Of a stretch of 59,565 nucleotides of DNA, positions 1 through 7,888 are shown in pieces; position 1 is the first letter of the stretch; each line of letters opens with the position of its first letter. The notes under the pieces were generated by a model. The model searched no databases, had not been told where the DNA came from, and saw nothing but the letters and a program-made list of their open reading frames with translations. Origin of the DNA: an uncultured Schlesneria sp. (lineage in GTDB: Bacteria > Planctomycetota > Planctomycetia > Planctomycetales > Planctomycetaceae); contig CAIVEI010000115.1 in assembly GCA_903904835.1 (NCBI GenBank), positions 1 to 59,565 on the forward strand. Reading direction: 5' to 3'. The position numbers were made by a program, and so were the translations under genes.

Positions 1-711
1 CACGTAGGGCGCGGACAAGTCTTCGAAGTCCCACCAAAACCAACTCGACTTTAGGAAAACACAAAGGCGTTTGAACGGAAGGTACCGAAGGAAACGAAGG
101 GATTGCGAATGAAGTCCGCGTCCGGAGATTCCAGGACAATTCCGACCTCACTCGATGGAACACGTTTTTCTTCACTTCGTTACTTCCGTTACCTTCTGTT
201 CAAATGTCTTCTCTTTGAAATCTTGCCTCGCGTGAGGCCCTTTTGAAACCCGCTGTCTCACCGAAGCTGAAATAAACGTTGGTCAAGTTGGTAAAGTTGG
301 CCAAGTTCCCTTTTTTGTAGGGTTTTGGCACGGTCGAAGTTGGCCAAGTTCGAATTGCCATTGACCGTGCGATCCATCCGGGCTTTCAAGTGCCAATGAA
401 GCTCTGCTGCAATTCGGCTTTCCTCTCGCGGCGCGAGAGGGCGACTTTGGCCTGACGCAAAGCCTCGCTGGATTCATCGCCCCCCTTTTACAAACCACAA
501 CATAACGACATCTTTACCACAAGGCAATACAATTTGACAAACACATTCTTAACGTTTGGAAGTTGCTCATGCGAATTCTTGAGCGGCAATTCGAAAACGG
601 GCATGGTTGAGCGGTTTTGTCAGTGAATCTTTGTTATTGTCCACCCGTTTCATGATTTGTCACAGCATCATTGCTGGTTGACCATTGTCATATCTTGTCG
701 GGAATTTGTTA
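1..711. other. intergenic region with imperfect palindrome upstream of the NACHT gene
   Basis: I see no convincing gene here. The main structure is a long imperfect inverted repeat with arms at 70-99 and 175-204 (26 of 30 positions match). Around 283-355 there are short direct repeats of AGTTGGCCAAGTT. A TTGACA lies at 534-539, but I could not pair it with a convincing -10 box, so no promoter is called. The small open frame on the minus strand at 283-498 lies in this repeat-rich stretch and looks spurious. Confidence 0.5.
70..204. repeat. imperfect palindrome, 30-bp arms
   Basis: The left arm (70-99) begins TTTGAACGGAAGG and the right arm (175-204) ends CCTTCTGTTCAAA. Read as reverse complements they agree at 26 of 30 positions. 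Inside each arm the sequence is itself a degenerate repeat of short GAAGG/ACGAAG-like units. About 75 bp separate the arms. I infer a dispersed planctomycete-type palindromic repeat. It could fold as a hairpin in either transcript. Confidence 0.6.
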
Positions 712-3700
712 GTGGCCAAATCGAATTCTCAAACGAATCGCCCATCTGTTCCGCGAGTTTTTATTTCCTCCACGGTTGCCGATCTGGAACCGTACCGCGC
801 GGCGGCCAGGGAAGCGGCGATCGCGGTGGGGATGCTGCCGGTGATGTGCGAAGATTTTGCCGCCAGCGATCATCGACCGCCGCTTCAGGAATGCCTGGCT
901 CGAGTTAAGGAGACGGATGTCTTAATCGTTCTATCGGCGCATCGCTATGGCTGGATTCCCGACCACCAGCCGAACTTGAAACCGAGAAAGAGCATTACCT
1001 GGCTCGAATGTCAGCAAGCCATCGACAACAAACCGAAACCTTGTGAGGTCCTCGGTTTTTTGATTGGACATGATGGAGAATGGCCGGCGGAACTGAAAGA
1101 AGAGTACCGTCTAATCGAGGCGTTCCAAAAAGAAGGAAAACTGACAACCAAGTTCCAAGCCGATATAAAAGAATCGATGGCGGGTCTGAAGAAATTCCAT
1201 CAATGGTTGAACGAACGTGCGACTCGAAAAAAAGTTCAAACACCGTCTGATTTGAGTACGCAGATTGTGCTTGCACTAATGAATTGGCGAACTCGATATT
1301 CGGATCGTATCGCCCTAAACGTAGGGGAGGGCAACTCGGCTACTCCAGAAACATATCTCGCTGCCCTGCTGGAACAAAGCTCGTACATCGACATTCGTGG
1401 CCTGGCAGTGGGCAGCGGGAAGGCTCATCGTTTTCCGATCGAAGACTTGTACATACCGCTTAATTCACGCCTGCCGGTACGAGATCAGGATCAAGTCAGT
1501 GCGAAAAAACGCCGTGGCCTGGAACTGGGATCCAAGGCTCTAGGCGGCTTTGCCGTCCGTCAATCGGGCGAGACTGCCGAGGTTCCACTGCAGGCGGCAC
1601 TGGCCGAACGGCGACTCGTAATCATCGGCGATCCGGGTGCGGGCAAGACAACCTTTCTACGCCGAATCGCTGCGGCACTCTGCCTGACGGAGCTTGGAAC
1701 CGTGCCTCAGGCGGCACAATCGCGACTGGGGATTGGCGACCGGACTTTTCCGATCGTTTTGCGATGTGCGGTTTTGGCTGATCATATCGCAAAACATTTG
1801 AAAAACGTGGGCACACCGAGCGACCCGGCGTCGCCTGTCTGGTTGGCGCATTGTCTCGCGGCGGAAAACGTCACGGGTCTGGATCAGGCGTTTTTTCAAC
1901 GGCAACTGGAAGATGGTCGATGCACGGTGATGCTGGATGGATTGGATGAAGCACCCGATCCCGTTCGCCGAGCCAACCTGTCGAAACTGGCGGAAAACGC
2001 ATCTCAGACGTTTGCCAACTGTCGCTTCGTGGTGACCAGTCGTCCGCCGGCGTTTACCGGGACCGTCGTCTTGCCGCAGTTTTCGCACGTTGAAATCGCC
2101 CCTTTGACAGACGATTCGGTTGAGCGATTCCTGGAACATTGGTGCAGCAAGTTATACGGGGACGAGACTCCCGATGCGCTCGGTCATCTACAGGGATTAC
2201 TCGATTCGCTGCGTGCCCGACCCGAAATTCGTCGCGTCGCGCGCAATCCGGTGATGCTGACAGCACTGGCAGTCGTCCATTGGAACCAGCGACGCCTGCC
2301 CGAACAGAGGGCGGAATTGTATGACTCCGTAATTACCTGGTTAACGCGCTCGCGCGAGTTTCGCCCCGATCGCGAGACCCCCGAAAAATGCGTCATGCTG
2401 TTACAGAATCTCGCCCTTGCCATGCATGACCATACGGAAGGACGAAAGACACAAGTCTCCAAACGATGGGCTGTGGAACACGTCCTCGCAAAATTCTTCC
2501 GGCCGGGCGATCCTACTGCGGCCAGCATTGCCGCCGCCGAGAAATTTCTAACCGAAGAAGAACTGGATAGCGGGATCGTGGTGGCAGCAGGGAATGACAT
2601 CAAATTCTGGCATCTTCAGTTCCAGGAATACCTGGCTGCACGCGCGATTGCCGGAAAGCCCGAAACAGAACAGCAAGCAATCCTGTTCGGTGCCAATTCG
2701 AAACTTTATCGGCCCGAATGGCGCGAAGTCATTTTATTGCTGGCTGGTGCTCTTCACGAACAGGGCGGAGGCAAGGTGTCATGGTTCGTGACCCAGGTAT
2801 TAGACGGCTTGCCATCATCTGAACCAATGACGAAAGGGGAGGCGCCGCTCCTGGCCACCGAGGCACGTTGTGCCGGGTTGCTGGGTGCTGTGTTTCACGA
2901 TTTGCAACCATTCGGGTATCAACCGACCGACAAACGATATCACGAACTGCTAAAACGAGTGATGGCCATTTTCGATCGCAAGCGTTCGCAATTGGTTGAT
3001 GTTCGAGTGCGAATTTCTGCGGCGGAAGCACTCGGTCAGGTCGGTGACCCTCGACTTGCACTTGGGTCGCTCGACCGCTGGATCAAAATTCCAGCCGGGT
3101 CGTTTCTGATGGGTTCGCAGAAGTCCGACGCAACCCTGCCCAACTTTGACGATGAGGCGTACGACAATGAAATGCCGGTTCATGAAGTGAAATTAGGCGA
3201 ATTCTCGATCGCCCGTTACCCGGTGACAGTGAGCGATTTTTTATTGTTCGTTGAGCAAAACGGTTATCAGGAGAAAACGCACTGGAAATACGGTGGTTTC
3301 GGACAATTTCATGAACCGGAAGATTGGGCGGAACAGATCCCGTATAGAAACAGGCCCGTTGTAGGCGTGAGCTGGTTTGAAGCGATGGCATATTGCGAGT
3401 TCGCGAAGGTTCGTTTGCCCACCGAAACAGAATGGGAACGAGCGGCGCGCGGAACAACGGGGCGGAAATATCCATGGGGAAATGAGGCCGCCGACGAGAC
3501 ACGTCTGAATTTCGATCGCAATATTGGCGAACCAACTCCGGTCGGGATTTATTCATTGGGAGCGACGCCAGACGGGATTGAAGACTTGGCGGGCAACGTT
3601 TGGGAATGGTGCGCTGATTGGTATGACATCCAGACAAAGAGGTCGCGTTTAGTTCGTGGGGGTTCATGGTTCAACGATTCGAGTTACGCGCGATCTGCCG

Positions 3701-3777
3701 TCCGCCCAAGCTATTTACGAGGCAGCCGCGGCAAAAGTATAGGTTTTCGGGTAATCCAATTGAGTCAGGATTCCTAA
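712..3777 (+). CDS. DUF4062-NACHT NTPase with C-terminal FGE-sulfatase/C-type-lectin-like domain
   Basis: A large STAND-type signalling NTPase of about 1021 residues. The N-terminus carries a DUF4062 domain (VFISST at about 16-21, then a SAHRYGW segment). A NACHT module follows, with Walker A GDPGAGKT at about 306-313 and Walker B VMLDGLDE at about 406-413. The last 230 residues, from IPAGSFLMGS at about 793, are an FGE-sulfatase domain with RLPTETEWERAARG, NVWEWCADW and RGGSW. This domain lacks the cysteine pair of true formylglycine-generating enzymes, so it is probably a binding or sensor fold rather than an enzyme. I chose GTG 712 because GGGA lies 8 bp upstream; TTG 685 is an alternative. 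The gene stands alone, flanked by palindromic repeats. Proteins of this build are linked to conflict or defence systems, but no partner effector is visible. The domain calls are firm; the role is inference. Confidence 0.88.
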   Translation: MAKSNSQTNRPSVPRVFISSTVADLEPYRAAAREAAIAVGMLPVMCEDFAASDHRPPLQECLARVKETDVLIVLSAHRYGWIPDHQPNLKPRKSITWLECQQAIDNKPKPCEVLGFLIGHDGEWPAELKEEYRLIEAFQKEGKLTTKFQADIKESMAGLKKFHQWLNERATRKKVQTPSDLSTQIVLALMNWRTRYSDRIALNVGEGNSATPETYLAALLEQSSYIDIRGLAVGSGKAHRFPIEDLYIPLNSRLPVRDQDQVSAKKRRGLELGSKALGGFAVRQSGETAEVPLQAALAERRLVIIGDPGAGKTTFLRRIAAALCLTELGTVPQAAQSRLGIGDRTFPIVLRCAVLADHIAKHLKNVGTPSDPASPVWLAHCLAAENVTGLDQAFFQRQLEDGRCTVMLDGLDEAPDPVRRANLSKLAENASQTFANCRFVVTSRPPAFTGTVVLPQFSHVEIAPLTDDSVERFLEHWCSKLYGDETPDALGHLQGLLDSLRARPEIRRVARNPVMLTALAVVHWNQRRLPEQRAELYDSVITWLTRSREFRPDRETPEKCVMLLQNLALAMHDHTEGRKTQVSKRWAVEHVLAKFFRPGDPTAASIAAAEKFLTEEELDSGIVVAAGNDIKFWHLQFQEYLAARAIAGKPETEQQAILFGANSKLYRPEWREVILLLAGALHEQGGGKVSWFVTQVLDGLPSSEPMTKGEAPLLATEARCAGLLGAVFHDLQPFGYQPTDKRYHELLKRVMAIFDRKRSQLVDVRVRISAAEALGQVGDPRLALGSLDRWIKIPAGSFLMGSQKSDATLPNFDDEAYDNEMPVHEVKLGEFSIARYPVTVSDFLLFVEQNGYQEKTHWKYGGFGQFHEPEDWAEQIPYRNRPVVGVSWFEAMAYCEFAKVRLPTETEWERAARGTTGRKYPWGNEAADETRLNFDRNIGEPTPVGIYSLGATPDGIEDLAGNVWEWCADWYDIQTKRSRLVRGGSWFNDSSYARSAVRPSYLRGSRGKSIGFRVIQLSQDS

Positions 3778-4078
3778 TTTCCCTTGATTAGCTTTTCTTC
3801 TTTACTCCTTTCTTGCATTTTTGGTTTCTCGTCGCCGCGAAGCGGCTCGCGAATTCTTTGCTCCATTCGTTTTCAGGGCGTTAATCGGATTGTGGAGGGA
3901 AATCGAATGGCTTTTGAATGAATTGCTGCACCGAAGTTTTCTCGCGCCGGATTTTCGCTATGAGGGACCATCAGTTCCAATCGCCCATGCCAACATCCCA
4001 GCCTTAACCGGCGTTTTGCCCCACCGATCCAAACGTAAACGATTTCCCGAGGAAAATCAAAAAGAGAAGGTAATCTCA

Positions 4079-4199
4079 CAGATGCACACTGATTCACACA
4101 GAAAAATGCGAAAGAGCAAAGTTCAGGTCGTTGCGCTTTTGAACTATTTTTATCGGATTTTTTCCTCTTTATCTGTGTGATTCTGTGTGCATCTGTGGC
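4079..4199. repeat. imperfect palindrome of ATCTGTGTG type
   Basis: The left arm (about 4079-4107) contains CACAGATGCACACTGATTC. The right arm (about 4163-4197) is its near reverse complement and ends GTGTGCATCTGTGG. Each arm is built from degenerate ACACAGAT-like units. About 55 bp of unrelated sequence separates them. A related but more divergent element lies at 55717-55830. Confidence 0.6.
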
Positions 4200-4524
4200 T
4201 GATAACTCTTGAATTTCATCGATTCGAGCGTCGCAATGATTGGCCTGCATTGGCCGAGGTCATTTGAATGCATCGCCCCGATTTACCCGGCGTCATCGAA
4301 TGTCATGACCACGGTTTGATGGCGACATTTGCCCCAAGGGGAGACGCCGTGAAGCGAAGACGTACGCCCGTGGCCAACGATGACCAATGGCCCGTTTCCA
4401 TATGATTTCTTGCCGCTTCGGGTTCCCTTGCCCTTTCAGGGCATTTCTCGATTTTCCGTACCACAACCCGGGGCGGCGCTCGAAGACGAGCTTGCCCCGG
4501 GCTGATATGCGTCAGCCCTTCAGG

Positions 4525-4640
4525 CTGAAAACGAAAAGGAAAACGAGGACGAAAACGACGACGAAAACGAAAACCATGACGAAAACCAGGACGATGGCGA
4601 GGGCGAGGGCGAGGGCGAGGGCGAGGACGAACGTCAAGGT
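4525..4640. repeat. purine-rich simple repeat (GAAAAC/GACGAAAAC then GGCGAG units)
   Basis: Low-complexity DNA. GACGAAAAC-like units run from about 4525 to 4595. They give way to a hexanucleotide GGCGAG run at about 4600-4628. Translation in the plus direction gives only Lys-Thr and Ala-Arg dipeptides, so coding is unlikely. Confidence 0.7.
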
Positions 4641-4652
4641 AGAGTGATTGAC

Positions 4653-5087
4653 CTAAGTTTCCTGAATCGGTTCTTTTTTTGGTACCAGACGTGCGCCGAG
4701 GTACGTGGCTGGTAGAAATACCACGAAAGTCGCGAGCCAGAACCACATCGGCGGCGGCAACATCAGGTTATTTGCGACGCCAGCCAAGGTCAGCAAGACC
4801 CCGAGGACCAAAGCCGATCGGCCTGGTGGCTTGCGGCTGATCAGCGTGGTCAGGAATCCCCCTGCAAAACTGCCGAGTCCCCAGCCAAACAGCACGACGA
4901 GCAGGGCGCCAATCGGGGCACTCGCCATGATCTCTTTGATTTTCTGTATGTCAGTGACACCGGCGGCACTTTTACCGAGTTCCGGGTAAAGGATTTGACC
5001 GTTTACGCACTCCACGACCATCATGATCGCACTCGCTGCGACGAATCCTGCGACAACTGCCAAAATGCTTCGAAACACCCCTGACAT
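4653..5087 (-). CDS. small membrane protein of unknown function
   Basis: A hydrophobic protein of 144 residues with about four membrane segments: an N-terminal one (SILAVVAGFVAASAIMMVVE), one around ALLVVLFGWGLGSFAGGFL, and two in the C-terminal half around LVLGVLLTLAGVANN and FWLATFVVFLPATYL. It ends in a short charged tail, VPKKEPIQET. ATG 5087 is chosen because AGGAGG lies 5 bp upstream on the minus strand; a longer frame exists but has no such site. The gene is divergent from the Rrf2 regulator and shares its promoter region. I do not recognise the family beyond a general planctomycete membrane protein. Confidence 0.65.
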   Translation of the reverse strand: MSGVFRSILAVVAGFVAASAIMMVVECVNGQILYPELGKSAAGVTDIQKIKEIMASAPIGALLVVLFGWGLGSFAGGFLTTLISRKPPGRSALVLGVLLTLAGVANNLMLPPPMWFWLATFVVFLPATYLGARLVPKKEPIQET

Positions 5088-5112
5088 GGAACCTCCTGCG
5101 TCAGTACGCACG

Positions 5113-5141
5113 TTGACAAATTCCGACCCCTAAAATAATAT
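5113..5141 (+). promoter_or_regulatory. sigma70-type promoter of the Rrf2 gene
   Basis: TTGACA at 5113-5118 and TAATAT at 5136-5141 are separated by exactly 17 bp. This is a near-consensus -35/-10 pair pointing at the regulator that starts at 5190. It is seen directly in the sequence; the transcription start is inferred. Confidence 0.6.
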
Positions 5142-5160
5142 CACCAGCGGAGTCGTATTT

Positions 5161-5172
5161 AATCTTAAGATT
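5161..5172. promoter_or_regulatory. perfect 12-bp palindrome, possible Rrf2 operator
   Basis: AATCTTAAGATT is a perfect palindrome downstream of the -10 box and 17 bp before the regulator's start codon. This position suits a repressor acting on its own promoter. The link to Rrf2 binding is inference. Confidence 0.35.
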
Positions 5173-5189
5173 GAGAGGCGGCAAAGTCG

Positions 5190-5654
5190 ATGAAAGTGTC
5201 GCGAAAATCTGATTATGCGCTGCGGGCGCTTTTGACACTGGTCGGCCGGTACGGGCAGGGACCAGTGTCGATTCGCGAATTGGCTGAAATTAATGACGTC
5301 CCTCGCCGGTTTCTCGAACACATTATGTTAGAGATGAAGGCCAAAGGATGGGTGAAAAGCATTCCCGGTCGGATTGGTGGTTTTCAGCTCGGGAAACGAC
5401 CTGAAGAAATCACCATGGGCCAAATCGTCCGTTTTTTTGATGGATTGATTGCGCCGATCGGCTGTGTCTCGGCGACGGCTTATGAACCCTGTAGCCAGGA
5501 ATCGACCTGTCGGTTTCGCCGAATCATGCTCGACATTCGAAATTACACGTCGCGCCGCATGGATGAAGCGAACCTCGCCGCTGTCTACGGAATGGCACCG
5601 GTGACAAAGTCTGAGGTCTTCAATTCGACCTTTATCGGTGGCGACGGGATCTGA
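5190..5654 (+). CDS. Rrf2-family transcriptional regulator
   Basis: A 154-residue winged-helix regulator. The N-terminal MKVSRKSDYALRALLTL, the helix-turn-helix around SIRELAEINDVPRRFLEHIM and the wing with GRIGGFQLGKRPEEITMGQIV are typical of Rrf2/IscR/CymR. Three cysteines, C92, C101 and C107, lie where IscR-type members bind an iron-sulfur cluster, although the first spacing (eight residues) is longer than in IscR. The gene lies 134 bp upstream of a complete sulfate importer. The parsimonious role is therefore control of sulfur assimilation (CymR-like), possibly sensing cluster or sulfur status. It is preceded by a good promoter and a 12-bp palindrome. The family is firm; the target is inferred from context. 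Confidence 0.85.
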   Translation: MKVSRKSDYALRALLTLVGRYGQGPVSIRELAEINDVPRRFLEHIMLEMKAKGWVKSIPGRIGGFQLGKRPEEITMGQIVRFFDGLIAPIGCVSATAYEPCSQESTCRFRRIMLDIRNYTSRRMDEANLAAVYGMAPVTKSEVFNSTFIGGDGI

Positions 5655-5788
5655 TCAGAATCGAATGAATGGATTCTCAGTTGAATGGATTCACTTTTTT
5701 TGCCCGAACCGCAGACCGCAATCGTCTGTCACTCCGGCCATAGTAATATACGATAATTTTAGTGCTTGTTTATTGGTGGGGTTTTTCA

Positions 5789-6859
5789 ATGAGTCAAATA
5801 CGCGTGCGGTTAAACGGGCTTTTCAGCCTGTTTGCGTTTGGAGTAATTGTTTCGGCAATTGGCGGTTGCGTGGAAAAGCCAACGGCTGTCGGAAATGGAG
5901 GTTCAGGCGTCCCCACTTCGCAAGCCAAGTCGTCGTTGACCTTGCTGAATGTCTCGTATGATCCGACCCGCGAACTTTGGAAAGAACTGAACAAAGCCTT
6001 TATCCCTCAGTTCGAGAAAGAAACCGGTCAGTCGCTGACGATCGACCAGTCACATGGGGGTTCAAGCAGTCAAGCACGCGTCATCATCGACGGCCTGCCC
6101 GCGGATGTCGCGACGCTGTCGATCTGGACGGACACCGATGCCCTGCGGAAGCAGGGATTGTTGAAGGAAAAGTGGGAAGACACCTTCGAAAACCGGTCGC
6201 TTCCTTATACGTCGACGGTCGTGTTTGTCGTTCGCAAAGGAAACCCCAAAGGGATCAAAGAGTGGAGCGACGTGGTGAAGCCGGGCGTTTCCGTCATCAC
6301 TCCCAATCCCAAGACTTCGGGAAACGGTCGACTGAGCTTTCTGGGCGCCTGGGGAAATGTGGTGCTGAATGGCGGAAGCGAAGCAGATGCCGTCGAGTTC
6401 ATCAAGAAGCTGTACGGGAACGCGCCAAACCTGGATGCTGGTGCCCGAGGTGCCACGATGACTTTTGCCCAGAAGGGGATCGGAGACGTTCACCTGACGA
6501 TGGAGAGCGAAGCCTATCTGGAAGTGAAAGAAGCGAAGGGTGAACTGGAAATTGTTTATCCGAAACTCAGTATTCTCCACGAGCCGCATGTTGCCGTTGT
6601 GGATAAAGTCGTCGATAAAAAAGGGACTCGGGCCGCTGCCGAAGCCTATCTGAAATTTCTCTACACCAAAGAAGGTCAAGAGATCATCGCAAAACACTAT
6701 TTTCGACCGACCGACGCGGAAGTGGCGGAAAAGGTTGCGGGACGATTCCAGCCGATCAAATTGTTCCTGATCACCGATATTGTGCCGAGTTGGGACGAAG
6801 CACAGGCCAAATTCTTCGCGGATGGAGGAGTCTTTGATCAGGTTTATGACAAGAAGTAA
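5789..6859 (+). CDS. sbp: sulfate-binding lipoprotein of the sulfate ABC importer
   Basis: The extracytoplasmic sulfate or thiosulfate receptor of the CysTWA importer. It starts at ATG 5789, preceded by GGTGGGG; an upstream GTG in frame would put extra residues before the signal peptide. The signal ends in a lipobox IGGC with Cys27, so the protein is probably a membrane-anchored lipoprotein. The mature part shows the Sbp/CysP pattern: LLNVSYDPTRELWKELN, HGGSSSQARVIIDGLPADV, TPNPKTSGNGR and a C-terminal KFFADGGVFDQVY. Length (356 aa) fits the family. It leads the transporter operon, with a REP-like hairpin 31 bp after its stop codon. Substrate choice between sulfate and thiosulfate cannot be settled from sequence. 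Confidence 0.93.
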   Translation: MSQIRVRLNGLFSLFAFGVIVSAIGGCVEKPTAVGNGGSGVPTSQAKSSLTLLNVSYDPTRELWKELNKAFIPQFEKETGQSLTIDQSHGGSSSQARVIIDGLPADVATLSIWTDTDALRKQGLLKEKWEDTFENRSLPYTSTVVFVVRKGNPKGIKEWSDVVKPGVSVITPNPKTSGNGRLSFLGAWGNVVLNGGSEADAVEFIKKLYGNAPNLDAGARGATMTFAQKGIGDVHLTMESEAYLEVKEAKGELEIVYPKLSILHEPHVAVVDKVVDKKGTRAAAEAYLKFLYTKEGQEIIAKHYFRPTDAEVAEKVAGRFQPIKLFLITDIVPSWDEAQAKFFADGGVFDQVYDKK

Positions 6860-6886
6860 TCGTAGATTTTCAATCTGCGAATTTGT

Positions 6887-6925
6887 GTGCCACTGCTTTA
6901 CCGTCTTCGGTTAAGCAGTGCTCTT
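6887..6925. repeat. REP-like palindrome between receptor and permease genes
   Basis: Arms CACTGCTTTACCG (6891-6903) and CGGTTAAGCAGTG (6908-6920) pair over 13 positions with one mismatch, enclosing the loop TCTT. The flanks GTGTGC and CTCTT match the other members of this dispersed family (12860, 38213 and 53991). It sits in the 148-bp gap after the sulfate-binding-protein stop codon. Confidence 0.7.
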
Positions 6926-7007
6926 CGAAGTGACAAAGGAATCGCCACCTGGCCAGTCCCTTGCCAATCAATGACTTCCAAATAACTGTTCGTAAAGTCG
7001 ATTCGAT

Positions 7008-7835
7008 ATGGCCTCACATCGCATTCTGCCCGGATTTCGCATGAGCCTTGGCTTTACGCTCGTGTATCTGTGCCTTCTCGTTGTCATCCCCTTGATCGCG
7101 TTATTTACCAAGGCTTCGTCGCTGACACTTCAGCAGTTCATTGCTGCCGCCTGGACCGAACGCGTTCGTGCTGCCTATTTTGTCACGTTCAGCAGTTCAC
7201 TCATCGCAGCAATCGCCGATACGATACTCGGACTCATGCTGGCCTGGGTTCTGGTGCGGTACGACTTCCCTTTCAAACGACTGTTTGATTCACTGGTCGA
7301 CCTTCCGTTTGCCTTGCCTACAGCGGTCGCGGGACTCGTGTATTCCAGCCTCTATGCACATAACGGGTGGATGGGTCAATTCCTGCTTCCGTTGGGAATC
7401 AAGCTGGCCTATTCACAGTCGGCGATCATTCTGGTGTTGACGTTTATTGGTCTTCCCTTCGTTGTCAGGACGGTGCAACCCGTGCTGGAAAGCCTTGACG
7501 CGGACGTAGAAGAAGCAGCCGCATGCCTGGGTGCCAGCCGGTGGCAGACATTTACCCGGGTACTGCTTCCTTCACTTTATCCGGCATTAATCACGGGCTT
7601 CGCCTTGACCTTTGCCAGGGCGATCGGTGAATACGGGTCGGTCGTTTTCGTATCGAGTAATGTGCCGGGGAAAACCCAAATCGCTCCTTTTCTGATCATT
7701 CAAAGACTGGAAGAATTCAAGTATGCCGAAGCGACGGCAGTAGCGATCGTGCTGCTGATCGCATCATTTGCGATGCTGATCGTGATTAACGCTTTGGAAC
7801 GACGAACCCAGGCCGCGAATTCGGCTGCCAATTGA
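7008..7835 (+). CDS. cysT: sulfate ABC transporter permease CysT
   Basis: An inner-membrane permease subunit of the sulfate importer, 275 residues with about six membrane spans. Its start (HRILPGFRMSLGFTLVYL) matches the usual CysT N-terminus, so ATG 7008 is preferred over the internal ATG at 7041. The binding-protein-dependent permease signature is clear in EEAAACLGASRWQTFTRVLLPSLYPALITG, which is the loop that contacts the ATPase. GEYGSVVFVSSNVPGKTQIAP is also typical. It follows the receptor gene after a gap holding a REP-like hairpin and precedes CysW by 53 bp. It should form a heterodimer with CysW. Confidence 0.95.
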   Translation: MASHRILPGFRMSLGFTLVYLCLLVVIPLIALFTKASSLTLQQFIAAAWTERVRAAYFVTFSSSLIAAIADTILGLMLAWVLVRYDFPFKRLFDSLVDLPFALPTAVAGLVYSSLYAHNGWMGQFLLPLGIKLAYSQSAIILVLTFIGLPFVVRTVQPVLESLDADVEEAAACLGASRWQTFTRVLLPSLYPALITGFALTFARAIGEYGSVVFVSSNVPGKTQIAPFLIIQRLEEFKYAEATAVAIVLLIASFAMLIVINALERRTQAANSAAN

Positions 7836-7888
7836 GACAGACAGTGAATTGAGGTGAACCTCAATCGATTCAAGAGAAAGCGTCTGGA

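Larger units (their letters stand above)
3778..4652. other. intergenic region with repeats, no convincing gene
   Basis: This 875-bp gap holds a palindrome of the ATCTGTGTG type (4079-4199), a short CAGCCCTTCAGGCTG palindrome near 4513, and a purine-rich simple repeat (4525-4640). Open frames crossing it translate to low-complexity Lys/Thr/Arg or otherwise unrecognisable sequence, and I reject them as genes. Confidence 0.5.

Noticed and set aside
283-498. Minus-strand open frame at the left end
   Set aside because: Overlaps short direct repeats and gives an unstructured Pro/Ser/Arg-rich product typical of chance frames.
3080-3777. FGE domain as the activator of the sulfatase at 48940-50259
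   Set aside because: The domain lacks the catalytic cysteines and is fused to a NACHT module, so enzymatic formylglycine formation is unlikely.
3821-4180. 119-residue open frame after the NACHT gene
   Set aside because: It runs through the palindromic repeat, has no recognisable domain, and the composition is not gene-like.
4387-4647. Open frame with Lys-Thr and Ala-Arg repeats
   Set aside because: The protein is a translation of a microsatellite and has no non-repetitive domain or ribosome-binding site.
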